Assembly: GCA_944332025.1 (NCBI GenBank)
Contig: CALVJB010000006.1
Span: forward strand, 1-46,954
Reading direction: 5' to 3'
Length of the DNA stretch: 46,954 nt
From: an uncultured Bacilli bacterium
GTDB taxonomy: Bacteria; Bacillota_I; Bacilli_A; RF39; UBA660
Below the pieces are notes generated by a model. It was not told the origin of the DNA and searched no databases. It saw only the letters and a list, made by a program, of their open reading frames with translations. The translations under genes were made by a program, and so were the position numbers. Positions within the stretch are counted from its first letter, which is position 1. Each line of letters begins with the position of its first letter. Shown here in pieces: positions 8,705 through 16,983 of this stretch.

Positions 8705-9447
8705 GTCTTTTTTCCTTCTTCTAGTCCTTCTGCTTTACCATCATCATATCCCCAACTACGAGCGGTATTAATCATTTTTTTCTGCATTATTTCATTATCA
8801 TATGCTAATCCAAACTTATCATCAAGACCTAGTCTTTCTAATTCATCCACAATCTTTAATGCCTCCTTATCATCTCCTGCTATTTCTCTTAACTCTTCGT
8901 AAGATTCGGCAGTAAATAAAGATAGATATGCTTCTTCTTTATTGTCTCCATTATATCTTATTCCTTTGTAATTTTCAAGATACACTTCATGTATTTTAAA
9001 ATCTTTTATCTCTTTATGAGTATTTATATCCATGACAGAATAAGAGCCTTTACTAATATATGGATTCTTTTCTTTGTTAAGATTTATTTGAATAATCTTT
9101 TTCTTCTTTATATTTTCTCCACTATTTAGACTTTTGGCAAGCGCCGCATATAAGTATAATCTATTTCTATATTTTATTTCTTCACTAGGAAACTGATTCA
9201 TCTCTATTAATATAATTAAATCAACTTTATCACTTTCAAGTACTATATCAAGACGGTAATCACGTTTTTTATTACCGCTATTAAACTCAGGATCATATAA
9301 TCTAAATTCACTAATATCCATATTTGTATATGGTCTAATAATAGTATTAAAGAATTCTTTATAATCTTCTATTTTAAAGAAATGTTTAAATGTAGTATCT
9401 GATAAAAGACTAATAAATTTTTTCTCTTTCTTTTCTTCTTTTTCCAT
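8599..9447 (-). CDS. Rpn-family PD-(D/E)xK nuclease (transposase-like)
   Basis: The 282-residue protein has the layout of Rpn/YhgA-like recombination-promoting nucleases. It starts with LLSDTTFKHFF, and RLDIVLE and LIILIEMNQ supply the catalytic Asp and Glu. An R-x-x-x-Y motif follows in RNRLYLYAALA. The C-terminal 75 residues carry a GLSIEEL helix and are duplicated in the next gene. Members of this family cut DNA and are often linked to horizontal transfer or phage defence. It has a strong SD (AGGAGG) and its own sigma-A promoter. No inverted repeats of an insertion sequence are seen. Confidence 0.8.
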   Translation of the reverse strand: MEKEEKKEKKFISLLSDTTFKHFFKIEDYKEFFNTIIRPYTNMDISEFRLYDPEFNSGNKKRDYRLDIVLESDKVDLIILIEMNQFPSEEIKYRNRLYLYAALAKSLNSGENIKKKKIIQINLNKEKNPYISKGSYSVMDINTHKEIKDFKIHEVYLENYKGIRYNGDNKEEAYLSLFTAESYEELREIAGDDKEALKIVDELERLGLDDKFGLAYDNEIMQKKMINTARSWGYDDGKAEGLEEGKKTIAKNLLKDGIPIEVVSRNTGLSIEELNNLLEDND

Positions 9448-9489
9448 AAATACCTCCTATAATTTTAATTTTTCTACGTAGATGCCTAC

Positions 9490-9518
9490 ACTCTAACATA
9501 AGTTAAAATACATTGCAA
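9490..9518 (-). promoter_or_regulatory. sigma-A promoter of the Rpn-family gene
   Basis: On the minus strand TTGCAA (9513-9518) is 17 bp from TAGAGT (9490-9495), about 45 nt before the start codon. Confidence 0.45.
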
Positions 9519-9582
9519 TTTACGAAAATTAGTAATTGGAGGCATAAACAACCTTGAATTTTAAAAATTTCCTTAGAGAAAA

Positions 9583-9616
9583 TAAAAAATTGACCTCTCT
9601 TTTGAAGTCAATTTTC
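9583..9616 (-). terminator. terminator of the SigF-like gene
   Basis: A 9-bp stem (9586-9594 with 9607-9615) is followed on the minus strand by a run of T, just after the stop at 9632. Confidence 0.75.
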
Positions 9617-9631
9617 AAAATTCCAACAAAT

Positions 9632-10279
9632 TTAAGAAATTTTAGTTCTAATCTTTTCTAATATCTTACTCTCCTTTCTACTTACTTGAACTTGAGACAT
9701 ACCAAGGGACTCTGCTGTTTCTTTTTGGGTCATATCTTGATAGTATCTTGACATTATTAATTCTCTTTCACTTTCTTCAAGTCCATTAATCGCTTCTTTT
9801 AAATCTAATACACCTACATCATAACCTTTTTCAATAAGAGCGATTTTATTATATAAATTATAGTCATCGTCTAAATAACTATTATCTAGACTATAAGGAG
9901 TTGTAACAGCATTCATAACACTTACTATTTTTTCTTCAGACTCTCCTAGCATATAAGAAATTTCAAAAGTAGTAGGTTCTCTTCCTAAATTTTGAGATAA
10001 ATATTCTCTTGTTTCTTTAATTTCTTTACTTAACTTATAAGTATCAGTCGAGACATGAATCCCATAATCATTATTTATGGCTTTTAAGACCTCTCCTTTT
10101 ATCCACAAATAAGCATAATCTGTAAAGTTTGTCTCTCTTTTTGCATCATACTTTTGTAATGCTATTTGTAGTCCGACCATCCCTGCTTGAAATAAATCAT
10201 CATAATCACTTCTAAAATTATACTTACTAGTAATATTCTTAACTAAACCAATATAGTTTAATGCTAGTTCTTCTGTCAT
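9632..10279 (-). CDS. SigF-like sporulation sigma factor
   Basis: The protein is a 215-residue sigma-70-family factor with region 2 (DDLFQAGMVGLQIALQKYD), region 3 (GREPTTFEISYMLG) and region 4 (ESERELIMSRYYQDMTQ then GMSQVQVSR). The ending closely matches Bacillus SigF/SigG/SigB, in which the helix-turn-helix reads ISQVQVSRLEKK. It lacks the N-terminal extension that defines SigG, and a clear SigG exists at 34122. A perfect Spo0A box precedes its promoter, as at the Bacillus spoIIA operon, so SigF is the best guess. No spoIIAA or spoIIAB lies next to it here, which is unusual. Confidence 0.65.
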   Translation of the reverse strand: MTEELALNYIGLVKNITSKYNFRSDYDDLFQAGMVGLQIALQKYDAKRETNFTDYAYLWIKGEVLKAINNDYGIHVSTDTYKLSKEIKETREYLSQNLGREPTTFEISYMLGESEEKIVSVMNAVTTPYSLDNSYLDDDYNLYNKIALIEKGYDVGVLDLKEAINGLEESERELIMSRYYQDMTQKETAESLGMSQVQVSRKESKILEKIRTKIS

Positions 10280-10302
10280 ATTATCAGTCCTTTCTTGACC
10301 TA

Positions 10303-10342
10303 ATAATAGATAAAATTTCTTTAATTAACAATACTTTCGACA
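10303..10342 (-). promoter_or_regulatory. sigma-A promoter with Spo0A box before the SigF-like gene
   Basis: On the minus strand TTGTTA (10326-10331) is 17 bp from TATTAT (10303-10308). A perfect Spo0A box TGTCGAA occupies 10336-10342, centred near -43 from the predicted start. This is where Spo0A activates the early sporulation promoters of Bacillus. Confidence 0.55.
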
Positions 10343-10363
10343 GAAGTAGTTATTAATTTCATC

Positions 10364-11452
10364 TTACAAATTTCTTAAAAATAATGTCTTAAACAAAATA
10401 CCAAATATTTCTCTTGTAAGAGACTTAGTTTTACCTTTATGAACTTTACTTTTAGGATAATCATTACAATCAAAAGTAATATCTATATTTTCTTTAAAGT
10501 CTTGATACTTAATAGTTAAAATAGTTTTAGAACAAGTATTAGAATAGTTAAACTCTAACTTACTAAGAGGAATAGTACTTTTCTTTATTACTTTAGATAA
10601 ATCTAAGTAATTAGAGAGGGTTATATCATCATATACTTCTATTGCTTCTTTTCGATATAGATAATACTTATTAATAGTATCTACTACTTTATAATTATTA
10701 TGAACTAAAGTATCAGTTAGACTCTCATCCTTATAGCATTTATAATACTTCTTACGATAACGATATAACTTTTCTTTAGAAATAACTTTTATATAAAATT
10801 TATCTTCTATATTAGATTTACTTAAGACTTTTTCATCATAAAGAGTTTTAGTTAAATGATTTATTAACTTAAGTTTTAACTTACTATAGCCCTTTTTAGT
10901 TATAGTTATTTTATCTTTAATATAATTAGAGTTTTCTATTATAAAGCTTCCTTTTCTATCTCCTTGATTTAAAAAGCATGTTACTTCTAACTCTAGAAAC
11001 TCAGGACTATATTTTTTAGATAACTTAATATTGTAGTTATTACCTTCATAAATAGTTTTATCTTTATATTTTAAAGTTATCTTTGTAATTAAAAGATTAT
11101 CTATATTACTAATAGTTAAGTTATCTATTTTCTTTAAATCTTTATAATAATAGATAGTTTTAATATCTTCATCTAGTCTTTTATCATTAAGTTTTTCTTT
11201 ACTATAGTTAGTATATTTTCCATAAGTTACTTCATTACTTTTAAGAGGATATTCAAGATTACATTTTTCTAAATATTTAAACTCTTTATCTATCTTTTCT
11301 TGTTTGTAGTAAGTAACTTTTTCTATTTTTTCATTATCCTTAGTTTGATAAGAAGCATTAACTTCTCCTACCTTTAGATAAGATGTAGTTATGGTTTTGG
11401 CAGAAACATTTGCCCAAGAAAAAAATAATAATAGTATTAAGAGTATCTTCAT
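10364..11452 (-). CDS. exported protein of unknown function
   Basis: The 362-residue protein starts with a clear signal peptide (about 1-18, ending in NVSAK). The mature part is Lys/Tyr-rich and largely beta-strand in character, with a few cysteines (CNLEYP, VTCFLNQ, YYKCYKD, TCSK, DCNDYP). No catalytic motif was seen. The last 15 residues are mildly hydrophobic. A strong SD (GTAGGAGG) marks the ATG. It lies between spoVAE and the SigF-like gene on the same strand, so a role in sporulation is possible, but only by position. Confidence 0.6.
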   Translation of the reverse strand: MKILLILLLFFSWANVSAKTITTSYLKVGEVNASYQTKDNEKIEKVTYYKQEKIDKEFKYLEKCNLEYPLKSNEVTYGKYTNYSKEKLNDKRLDEDIKTIYYYKDLKKIDNLTISNIDNLLITKITLKYKDKTIYEGNNYNIKLSKKYSPEFLELEVTCFLNQGDRKGSFIIENSNYIKDKITITKKGYSKLKLKLINHLTKTLYDEKVLSKSNIEDKFYIKVISKEKLYRYRKKYYKCYKDESLTDTLVHNNYKVVDTINKYYLYRKEAIEVYDDITLSNYLDLSKVIKKSTIPLSKLEFNYSNTCSKTILTIKYQDFKENIDITFDCNDYPKSKVHKGKTKSLTREIFGILFKTLFLRNL

Positions 11453-11486
11453 AATTAGTACCTCCTACTATTATTATTTACTATTT

Positions 11487-11837
11487 CTAATCTTTTGCTT
11501 TAAAAATTAAGGTAAAGACAAAGGTAAAGATAATCGCTGCAGTTATTCCGGCTGCAGTAAGATCAAAGACACCCATTAACAAACCTATTATGCCATGAGA
11601 TTCAGCGGCAAGTAAGGCTCCATGAATTAGAGAATGACCAAAGCTTGTAATAGGAAGTAAAGCTCCTCCTCCTACTTTGGCAATGAAGAAGTCATAGATA
11701 GAAAAGGCATCAAGGGCTGAACCTACACATACAAAGATAGCGGTTATATGACCAGGAGTTAGTTTAGTATTATCTAGTATTAACTCTGCGATTAAACAAA
11801 CTATTCCACAGAATAAGAATGAATTAATAAAGTACAT
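11487..11837 (-). CDS. spoVAE: stage V sporulation protein AE (C-terminal type)
   Basis: SpoVAE is a small multi-pass protein of the SpoVA channel that moves calcium-dipicolinate into the forespore and out on germination. Motifs LTPGHITAIFVCVGSALD and GGGALLPITSFGHSLIHGA are typical, and the protein shares fold and motifs with SpoVAC. I place the start at the ATG ending at 11837, because a GGAGG lies 7 nt upstream. That gives 116 residues and a one-base overlap (TAATG) with spoVAD. The gene order is C-D-E. Confidence 0.92.
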   Translation of the reverse strand: MYFINSFLFCGIVCLIAELILDNTKLTPGHITAIFVCVGSALDAFSIYDFFIAKVGGGALLPITSFGHSLIHGALLAAESHGIIGLLMGVFDLTAAGITAAIIFTFVFTLIFKAKD

Positions 11838-12832
11838 TATATCGCCTCCAAACATATTAAATTGGCAATAGATAGAATATTTTCTTTTTGATAAAGCATT
11901 ATTGGAGAAAATAAGGCTCCTGTTGCGATTAGTAAGACTTTCTTATATTTGTTATTCATAAGGTCTTTTATAATAGTACTATAATTAACTAAAGCAGAAC
12001 ATACCGGGCCACTTCCTCCTGCCATTACTTCTTTTTGTTCTTCTAAATCATAGAGCATAGTTCCACAGTCATTATAGTTTTTAGATAAATCAATATTATA
12101 TTCATTAAGCATTAAGTCTTTTAGTATTTCTTTACCATATTTACCTAAGTCTCCTGTAAGTATTAAATCATAATCACTTGGTTTTGTATTAGTCTCAGTT
12201 AAATATTTATATAAGGTATCGGCAGCGGCAGGAGCCATGGCTGCTCCCATATTAAAGGCATCTTTTTGATTAAAATCTACTATTGTTCCAATAAGTCCAT
12301 TAACAACTCTTATTTTACTAGGTTTATTAGATAAAAGTGCACTAGCACCTCCAGTTGCTGTAAAGGTTGCAGTCATAGGTTTAGGAGAACCATATTCTGT
12401 AGGATTTCTAAATTGCTTTTCACTTGACATATTATGAGATGAACAAGATATTAAAGCATTATTTACTTTACCACTATCGATAAAAGTCGCTCCTATTAAT
12501 AAGCCTTCTATACTAGTAGCACATGCTGTATAAATACCAAGAAATGGACTTTTTAGATTTAAGGCTCCATAGCATGATGATGTTATTTGATTTAAGAGAT
12601 CACCTGCAATTACTAAGTCTATATCTTTAGAAGTTAGTTTAGTCTTTTTTAGTAGTATCTTTATACTATCTTCAAGTAATCTAATTTCAGCTTTTTCGAA
12701 AGACTTTTCTTTACAATATAAATCATCAGTATATTTCTTATCAAAGTTTTTTGATAGTGGTCCTTTCGCTTCATAAGGACCACATACTGTACTTGCATTA
12801 TCTAAGTATACATTTCTAAAATTTAGTATCAT
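11837..12832 (-). CDS. spoVAD: stage V sporulation protein AD
   Basis: SpoVAD is a thiolase-fold protein that binds dipicolinic acid and works with SpoVAC and SpoVAE in dipicolinate transport. Visible features are GPYEAKGPLS, GIYTACATSIEG (thiolase-type Cys region), FTATGGASALL and MAGGSGPVCSA. With the ATG at 12830-12832 it has 331 residues, close to the usual length. That start has a GGGAGG SD and overlaps the spoVAC stop by 4 bp (ATGA). Confidence 0.94.
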   Translation of the reverse strand: MILNFRNVYLDNASTVCGPYEAKGPLSKNFDKKYTDDLYCKEKSFEKAEIRLLEDSIKILLKKTKLTSKDIDLVIAGDLLNQITSSCYGALNLKSPFLGIYTACATSIEGLLIGATFIDSGKVNNALISCSSHNMSSEKQFRNPTEYGSPKPMTATFTATGGASALLSNKPSKIRVVNGLIGTIVDFNQKDAFNMGAAMAPAAADTLYKYLTETNTKPSDYDLILTGDLGKYGKEILKDLMLNEYNIDLSKNYNDCGTMLYDLEEQKEVMAGGSGPVCSALVNYSTIIKDLMNNKYKKVLLIATGALFSPIMLYQKENILSIANLICLEAI

Positions 12833-13272
12833 GATAAAACCTCCCATATATATCTAATAAGTCCAAAGAACCAGGCGGATACTACTCCATAGAAGATAAC
12901 TGATCCTGCTAGTTTAAAGACATTACTACCAACACCAAAGATTGGTCCTTCATTTTTATAATCTAAGGCTGCACTTGTCATTGAATGAGCGAACCCTGTT
13001 ATTGGTATTAAAAGTCCTGCTTTAGCTTTTGCTACTAGCTTATCAAAGAAGCCTAGGGCAGTAAAAAGAGATGCAACGAAGATAAAGGTTATAATCATAT
13101 AAGTAGAAGCATCATTACGTGATACATCAAATAACATTATATAAATTCTAATTAAAGCTTCACCAAATAATCCCATTAGTCCTCCTACTAGGAAAGCAGT
13201 AACTGCATATTTAACTTTATTTTCTTTAGGAGTATGTTTTTTTACTAAAGCTTCATATTTTCTATTAGTCAT
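12829..13272 (-). CDS. spoVAC: stage V sporulation protein AC
   Basis: SpoVAC is the membrane channel subunit of the SpoVA complex and acts as a mechanosensitive dipicolinate release channel in Bacillus. The 147-residue protein has several membrane segments and the motifs VGGLMGLFGEAL and KAGLLIPITGFAHSMTSAA. It begins the spoVAC-AD-AE operon. Translation starts at an ATG after AGGTGAT. Confidence 0.94.
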   Translation of the reverse strand: MTNRKYEALVKKHTPKENKVKYAVTAFLVGGLMGLFGEALIRIYIMLFDVSRNDASTYMIITFIFVASLFTALGFFDKLVAKAKAGLLIPITGFAHSMTSAALDYKNEGPIFGVGSNVFKLAGSVIFYGVVSAWFFGLIRYIWEVLS

Positions 13273-13289
13273 ATATTATCACCTAATAA

Positions 13290-13318
13290 TATAGTGTTCT
13301 AAAAAATAATATTTATAC
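13290..13318 (-). promoter_or_regulatory. possible sigma-G promoter of spoVAC-AD-AE
   Basis: On the minus strand GTATA (13314-13318) is 17 bp from CACTATA (13290-13296). This resembles the forespore consensus (GnATA, CATnnTA) and would give a short leader before the SD. SpoVA operons are sigma-G dependent in Bacillus. The match is partial. Confidence 0.35.
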
Positions 13319-13350
13319 AAAAAAGAAGAGAAAGTTTAATCTCTTCTAAC
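13315..13350 (-). terminator. terminator of the 13399 gene
   Basis: A perfect 8-bp stem (13324-13331 with 13340-13347) is followed on the minus strand by a T-run. Confidence 0.75.
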
Positions 13351-13398
13351 TAACATACTAACTATTAATCTTTTTTACAATAATAATATACTCTGTTT

Positions 13399-14580
13399 TT
13401 ATTTCAAAATAAATGGATTAGATGCACTTCCACTACCTGACTTAATCATAACATTATTGTTTAACATAACAGTTGGTCTTATTTTTTTATATCCTGATGC
13501 TGTATTTTCATCTAAATATCCACCACTTTTAACTATATAAGCTTCATAATTATTAAGCGAATTACCTGTTACTAACCACCATTCTACACCACTTAGTTTT
13601 AAATAATTATAATTCTGACAACTTCTATCTGTAGTTGCTCTACAATTAACATCTAATGAAGCATTCATATAATCACTTGCAGTTAATAGTCCTATCATTT
13701 GATTTTCTAAAATATCAGAACATTCTAAACTATTATTATTAGTTGTATCTGTTGGTGTTCTTTTACCTATACATAAATTAAATGGTGTTAATTTTGCTTT
13801 ATCATTGTTACTTAATAAACTATAATCTAATTTATTATTATAAAGATTATCTAAATATTCATATATTCTGCTAACTCTATAATCATTAAAGCCACTATTA
13901 AACCGTCTATCTTGGTTATATCTATCATCATAATATGATGATGATGTAGACTTCATTTCATTTAATATTAATAAAAGTTTATTATCTGATGTTACTTTAA
14001 CTATTCTAAATAAAGAATTATCTAATTGAACATAATTATTAACATTATCTCCTCTATAAACTTTCTCTCCATTTAAATCATATAAACCATTACCTGAAGT
14101 TACTATTCCTTGTTCTAATACTGCTTTATACAATTCCTTAGTAGTATAATTATCTCCACAATCTAAGTATGGTGTATAAACCATCTCATCCCCTACTTTA
14201 GTAACTTCTACTCTACCACTACAACTTTCTCCTTCTCTAAGTTCACTTAAAGGTTTCATATAACCAGCATCTGCTAAAGCACTAGCTCTTACAGTAATAG
14301 TTTCCCCTTCTTCTTGTGGTAAAAGCCCACTTTGAACATCATAATACTCTATAGCAGCATTCTTTAAATCTTGTTCTATTTCTTCATATGTTTTATTACC
14401 ATTACTAAATAAAGACATTACTAAGATAATAACTAAAAGTAATACTAAAACTCCAACTACTATTAGCATTATTCTCATTAATTTCTTTTTCATATCTTTA
14501 TTATCTTTAACTGGTTTAGAAGTTTGTGGTTGAATGTTATTAGTATTACTAATTACTTCTTTACCTTTATTCTCATTCAT
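13399..14580 (-). CDS. membrane-anchored protein with a pilin-like region and DUF6273-like C terminus
   Basis: The protein has about 393 residues. A short cytoplasmic part is followed by one membrane span (about 33-52). Next comes a region with YEEIEQDLKNAAIEYYD and paired cysteines (ESCSGR, LDCGDNY), which recalls the fold of pseudopilins. The C-terminal module (about 190-390) contains NSLFRIVKV and ends in KKIRPTVMLNNNV, then G-SGSASNPFILK. It is of the same type as both modules of the 405-2267 protein. I use the ATG at 14578-14580. The frame stays open further upstream through GTG and TTG codons, but none has a good SD. It is surface exposed with unknown function. Confidence 0.6.
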   Translation of the reverse strand: MNENKGKEVISNTNNIQPQTSKPVKDNKDMKKKLMRIMLIVVGVLVLLLVIILVMSLFSNGNKTYEEIEQDLKNAAIEYYDVQSGLLPQEEGETITVRASALADAGYMKPLSELREGESCSGRVEVTKVGDEMVYTPYLDCGDNYTTKELYKAVLEQGIVTSGNGLYDLNGEKVYRGDNVNNYVQLDNSLFRIVKVTSDNKLLLILNEMKSTSSSYYDDRYNQDRRFNSGFNDYRVSRIYEYLDNLYNNKLDYSLLSNNDKAKLTPFNLCIGKRTPTDTTNNNSLECSDILENQMIGLLTASDYMNASLDVNCRATTDRSCQNYNYLKLSGVEWWLVTGNSLNNYEAYIVKSGGYLDENTASGYKKIRPTVMLNNNVMIKSGSGSASNPFILK

Positions 14581-14635
14581 AATAAACACACTCACTTTCA
14601 AGTTAAGTAAATTGTAGCATTATTTTAGAAATATT

Positions 14636-15205
14636 TCAATCAGTAGTATTTTCTTCTAATGATTTTAATGTTTCATAACCCATTTTATTTATTATTTTAT
14701 TTTTTTCTTTTAAATGTTTTATTTGGTTATTTATACACAAAATAATGGCTTTATCAATATCTTGATAAGCGAGAAATCTTTCTTCTTCAATGCCAGGATA
14801 ATCTTTTCCTTTTTCTATTTTATCTGCTAAATACACTATCTTTGCAAGTATATCCATATTAGGATAACCTGTTGTATGATATCTAATAGCAAGGACCATA
14901 TCTTCTGTAAAGTTATATTTTTCTTTAACTAGGATAGATGCGGTAAAACCGTGAATCATATTTTTATTTTCAGGATTTAATAACTCTTTAGGTAAATTAT
15001 ACTTCTTTATAAAATCTTCATTTTCCTTATCTCTTAACTCTTTACACATATCATGAGTTAAGCCACAAAGCATACACTTTTCTATATCTGCTTTGTAATG
15101 TTCTGCTAGTCTTTTCGCTTCTTCCATTACTCTTATTGAATGATTATATCTATAATCAGATAAATTACTTCTTACATCTTTTTTTATTTCTTCTATATTC
15201 CACAT
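14636..15205 (-). CDS. yqeK: HD-domain hydrolase YqeK (symmetrical Ap4A hydrolase)
   Basis: YqeK hydrolyses diadenosine tetraphosphate to two ADP. Visible motifs are YRYNHSIRVMEEAKRLA, the metal-binding GLTHDMCKE (HD), IHGFTASI and RYHTTGYPNMDILAKIVYLADKIE. The length of 189 residues is normal. In Bacillus it is near nadD and rsfS, but neither is here. It lies 18 nt after the histidine kinase gene on the same strand and so may be cotranscribed with it. Confidence 0.9.
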   Translation of the reverse strand: MWNIEEIKKDVRSNLSDYRYNHSIRVMEEAKRLAEHYKADIEKCMLCGLTHDMCKELRDKENEDFIKKYNLPKELLNPENKNMIHGFTASILVKEKYNFTEDMVLAIRYHTTGYPNMDILAKIVYLADKIEKGKDYPGIEEERFLAYQDIDKAIILCINNQIKHLKEKNKIINKMGYETLKSLEENTTD

Positions 15206-15223
15206 ACTATCACTTCAATAATA

Positions 15224-16480
15224 TTATGCCATATTTATCTCTTTAGGTAAAGTAACTATTACTCTTGTTCCTTCTCCTTTTACTGAATTATACACAATAT
15301 TTCCCCCGTGTTGTTCTATTATCTCTTTAGAAAGACTAACCCCTAGTCCACTACCTTTCTTTTTAGTTGTAAAAAACATTTCACTAACACTATTTAGAGT
15401 ATCTTTATCCATACCTACTCCATTATCTTCAATTATTATTTTCATAAAATTATTATCACTTTCTAAACTTATTTTTATTTTATTTTCTTTTTTACTACTA
15501 TCTTTCGCTTCAATAGCATTTTTTAAAAGATTAATAAAGACTTGTTTTAATCTATTATAGTCTGCCTCTATATAAATATCTTCATCTGGTAAATTGAACT
15601 TTGACTTAATACCATTTTTCTTAAATAAATCTTTTAAATAGTCTTCTAAATCTTCTAATAACATAGCTAAATCCATCTCTTCTTTTTCTATCTTTATCTT
15701 AGTATAATCCAAGAAGTCATCCATAAGAATTAAAGTTCTTGTTATTTCATCTTTAATAATAGGAATATATTTCCTTACTTTTTTCTTATCATTAACATCT
15801 ATCATATCTAAGTAACCTTTACATACAGCGATAGGATTCTTTATTTCATGAGTTACTTTAAATAAGGAACGTCTTAACTCTTTTTCTTTTTCAATATTTT
15901 GTAAATCATTATGTAACTCTACTATTGTTTCTCCTTTAGCGAATATAGATATGATTATATTAGTTACAAAGTAAAGAGTTATTATAATAGTAAAGATATA
16001 AAATAAGTTTGATGAGTAGGTCTTTTCTGGACTAATAAACCAGAATACAGCTAGAGATAGCATAAAACTTTTAATAATAATAAAATAGTTAACAACACTA
16101 ATAGGCTTTAGTTTTCTTCTTACTAGTAGAGAATATACTATTAAATAACTACTATATTCTAAGGCTAGGAATAAAGGATTAATGCCTAAGAATAGAGTCT
16201 CATAAATAATTAATATTAATGATATAAAGACTGCTAAAGACATTTTTCTTTTGTAATAACAGATAAGTAATGGAATATCAAAGAGAATAATAGGATAATC
16301 ATTATAACAAGAAGTTCCATATCTTAAGACAAAATATAATGATGAAATGACTGCTATTTCAAAGCCTAAGTCCTTTTCTTCTATAGATAGATTCTTTTTA
16401 TAGATTGTATATAGTAAATATAATGCTAATGGACAAAGTAGTAAAATAATACTTTCAATTATAACTTCAATATACGACAT
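15224..16480 (-). CDS. orphan membrane histidine kinase, sporulation-kinase type
   Basis: The 418-residue protein has six or so membrane segments in the first 190 residues. A HisKA domain follows with the phospho-acceptor His in FKVTHEIKNPIAV. The ATPase domain has NLLKNAIEA (N box), DNGVGM (G1), and GSGLGVSLSKEI (G2). No response regulator gene is adjacent. The multi-pass, KinB-like layout, the absence of a partner and a Spo0A box at its promoter suggest that it feeds phosphate into the Spo0F/Spo0B/Spo0A relay. That role is inference; the kinase call is secure. Confidence 0.85.
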   Translation of the reverse strand: MSYIEVIIESIILLLCPLALYLLYTIYKKNLSIEEKDLGFEIAVISSLYFVLRYGTSCYNDYPIILFDIPLLICYYKRKMSLAVFISLILIIYETLFLGINPLFLALEYSSYLIVYSLLVRRKLKPISVVNYFIIIKSFMLSLAVFWFISPEKTYSSNLFYIFTIIITLYFVTNIIISIFAKGETIVELHNDLQNIEKEKELRRSLFKVTHEIKNPIAVCKGYLDMIDVNDKKKVRKYIPIIKDEITRTLILMDDFLDYTKIKIEKEEMDLAMLLEDLEDYLKDLFKKNGIKSKFNLPDEDIYIEADYNRLKQVFINLLKNAIEAKDSSKKENKIKISLESDNNFMKIIIEDNGVGMDKDTLNSVSEMFFTTKKKGSGLGVSLSKEIIEQHGGNIVYNSVKGEGTRVIVTLPKEINMA

Positions 16481-16502
16481 ATTTCTCCCTCTTTCTAAAA
16501 TA

Positions 16503-16536
16503 AGTATATGTCATAGTTTTGTAGAAATTTGTCGAA
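16503..16536 (-). promoter_or_regulatory. Spo0A box and -10 of the kinase gene
   Basis: A perfect Spo0A box TGTCGAA lies at 16530-16536 (plus strand), flanked by TT and AAA as in the extended consensus. On the minus strand a -10 TATACT (16503-16508) lies 21 bp downstream. This is the same spacing as at the SpoIIB-like gene and recalls the stretched spoIIG promoter. Confidence 0.5.
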
Positions 16537-16570
16537 AAATGGAAAGAAAAAGAAAAAATAGAGCTTATCC

Positions 16571-16891
16571 CTATTTTAGTTCATCAATATATTTTTTTAA
16601 TTGTTTAGATTCAGGTCCTAAGATAATCTTTAATTGATTATTGATCTCAACTATACCTTTAGCACCTAATTTCTGGATTGATTCTTTATCAACTTTAGAA
16701 GTATCTTTTAGTGTTACGATAAACCTAGATAGTTTAGATTCTGTACTGATAATATTATCTTTTCCACCAAGATACTCTACTAGTTTATTTAAATCAATAT
16801 TAGCATCTTTCTTATTAGCTTTTAGTACTGCTAGTAATATTATTAATATTACGGCAATAATTATAATATACTGAATATCTAATAAATTCAT
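16571..16891 (-). CDS. membrane-anchored EIIB-like domain lacking the active cysteine
   Basis: The protein has 106 residues from the ATG at 16889-16891, which follows AGGTGAT. A membrane segment (about 5-24) is followed by a full PTS glucose-type EIIB fold: LNKLVEYLGGKDNI, VTLKDTSKVDKESI, KLGAKGIVEINNQL and IILGPESKQLKKYI. In active EIIB domains the phosphorylated residue is a Cys in a D-x-C-x-T-R-L context. Here the site reads ESKLSRF, with Lys53 at the Cys position. It therefore cannot pass phosphate in the normal way. No EIIC gene is adjacent. A regulatory or binding role is likely. Confidence 0.75.
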   Translation of the reverse strand: MNLLDIQYIIIIAVILIILLAVLKANKKDANIDLNKLVEYLGGKDNIISTESKLSRFIVTLKDTSKVDKESIQKLGAKGIVEINNQLKIILGPESKQLKKYIDELK

Positions 16892-16983
16892 CTTTATATC
16901 ACCTATTAACAATTATACTCTATTAGTAAAAAAAATAAAAGTGGAAATTATCAAGAATAGTATCATAAACTAATAATAGAAGT

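Noticed and set aside
9607..9624. Similarity of the sequence after the SigF-like gene to the 15-bp hairpin at 206-220
   Set aside because: It is part of an ordinary terminator stem. The shared AATTTTCAAAATTC is short and low in complexity, so a dispersed repeat family is not supported.
10326..10350. Imperfect inverted repeat upstream of the SigF-like gene as a terminator
   Set aside because: The pairing has gaps and no T-run, and the same bases form a good promoter and Spo0A box.
16571..16891. The EIIB-like protein as a working PTS component
   Set aside because: The phosphorylated cysteine is replaced by lysine and there is no EIIC or EIIA gene.
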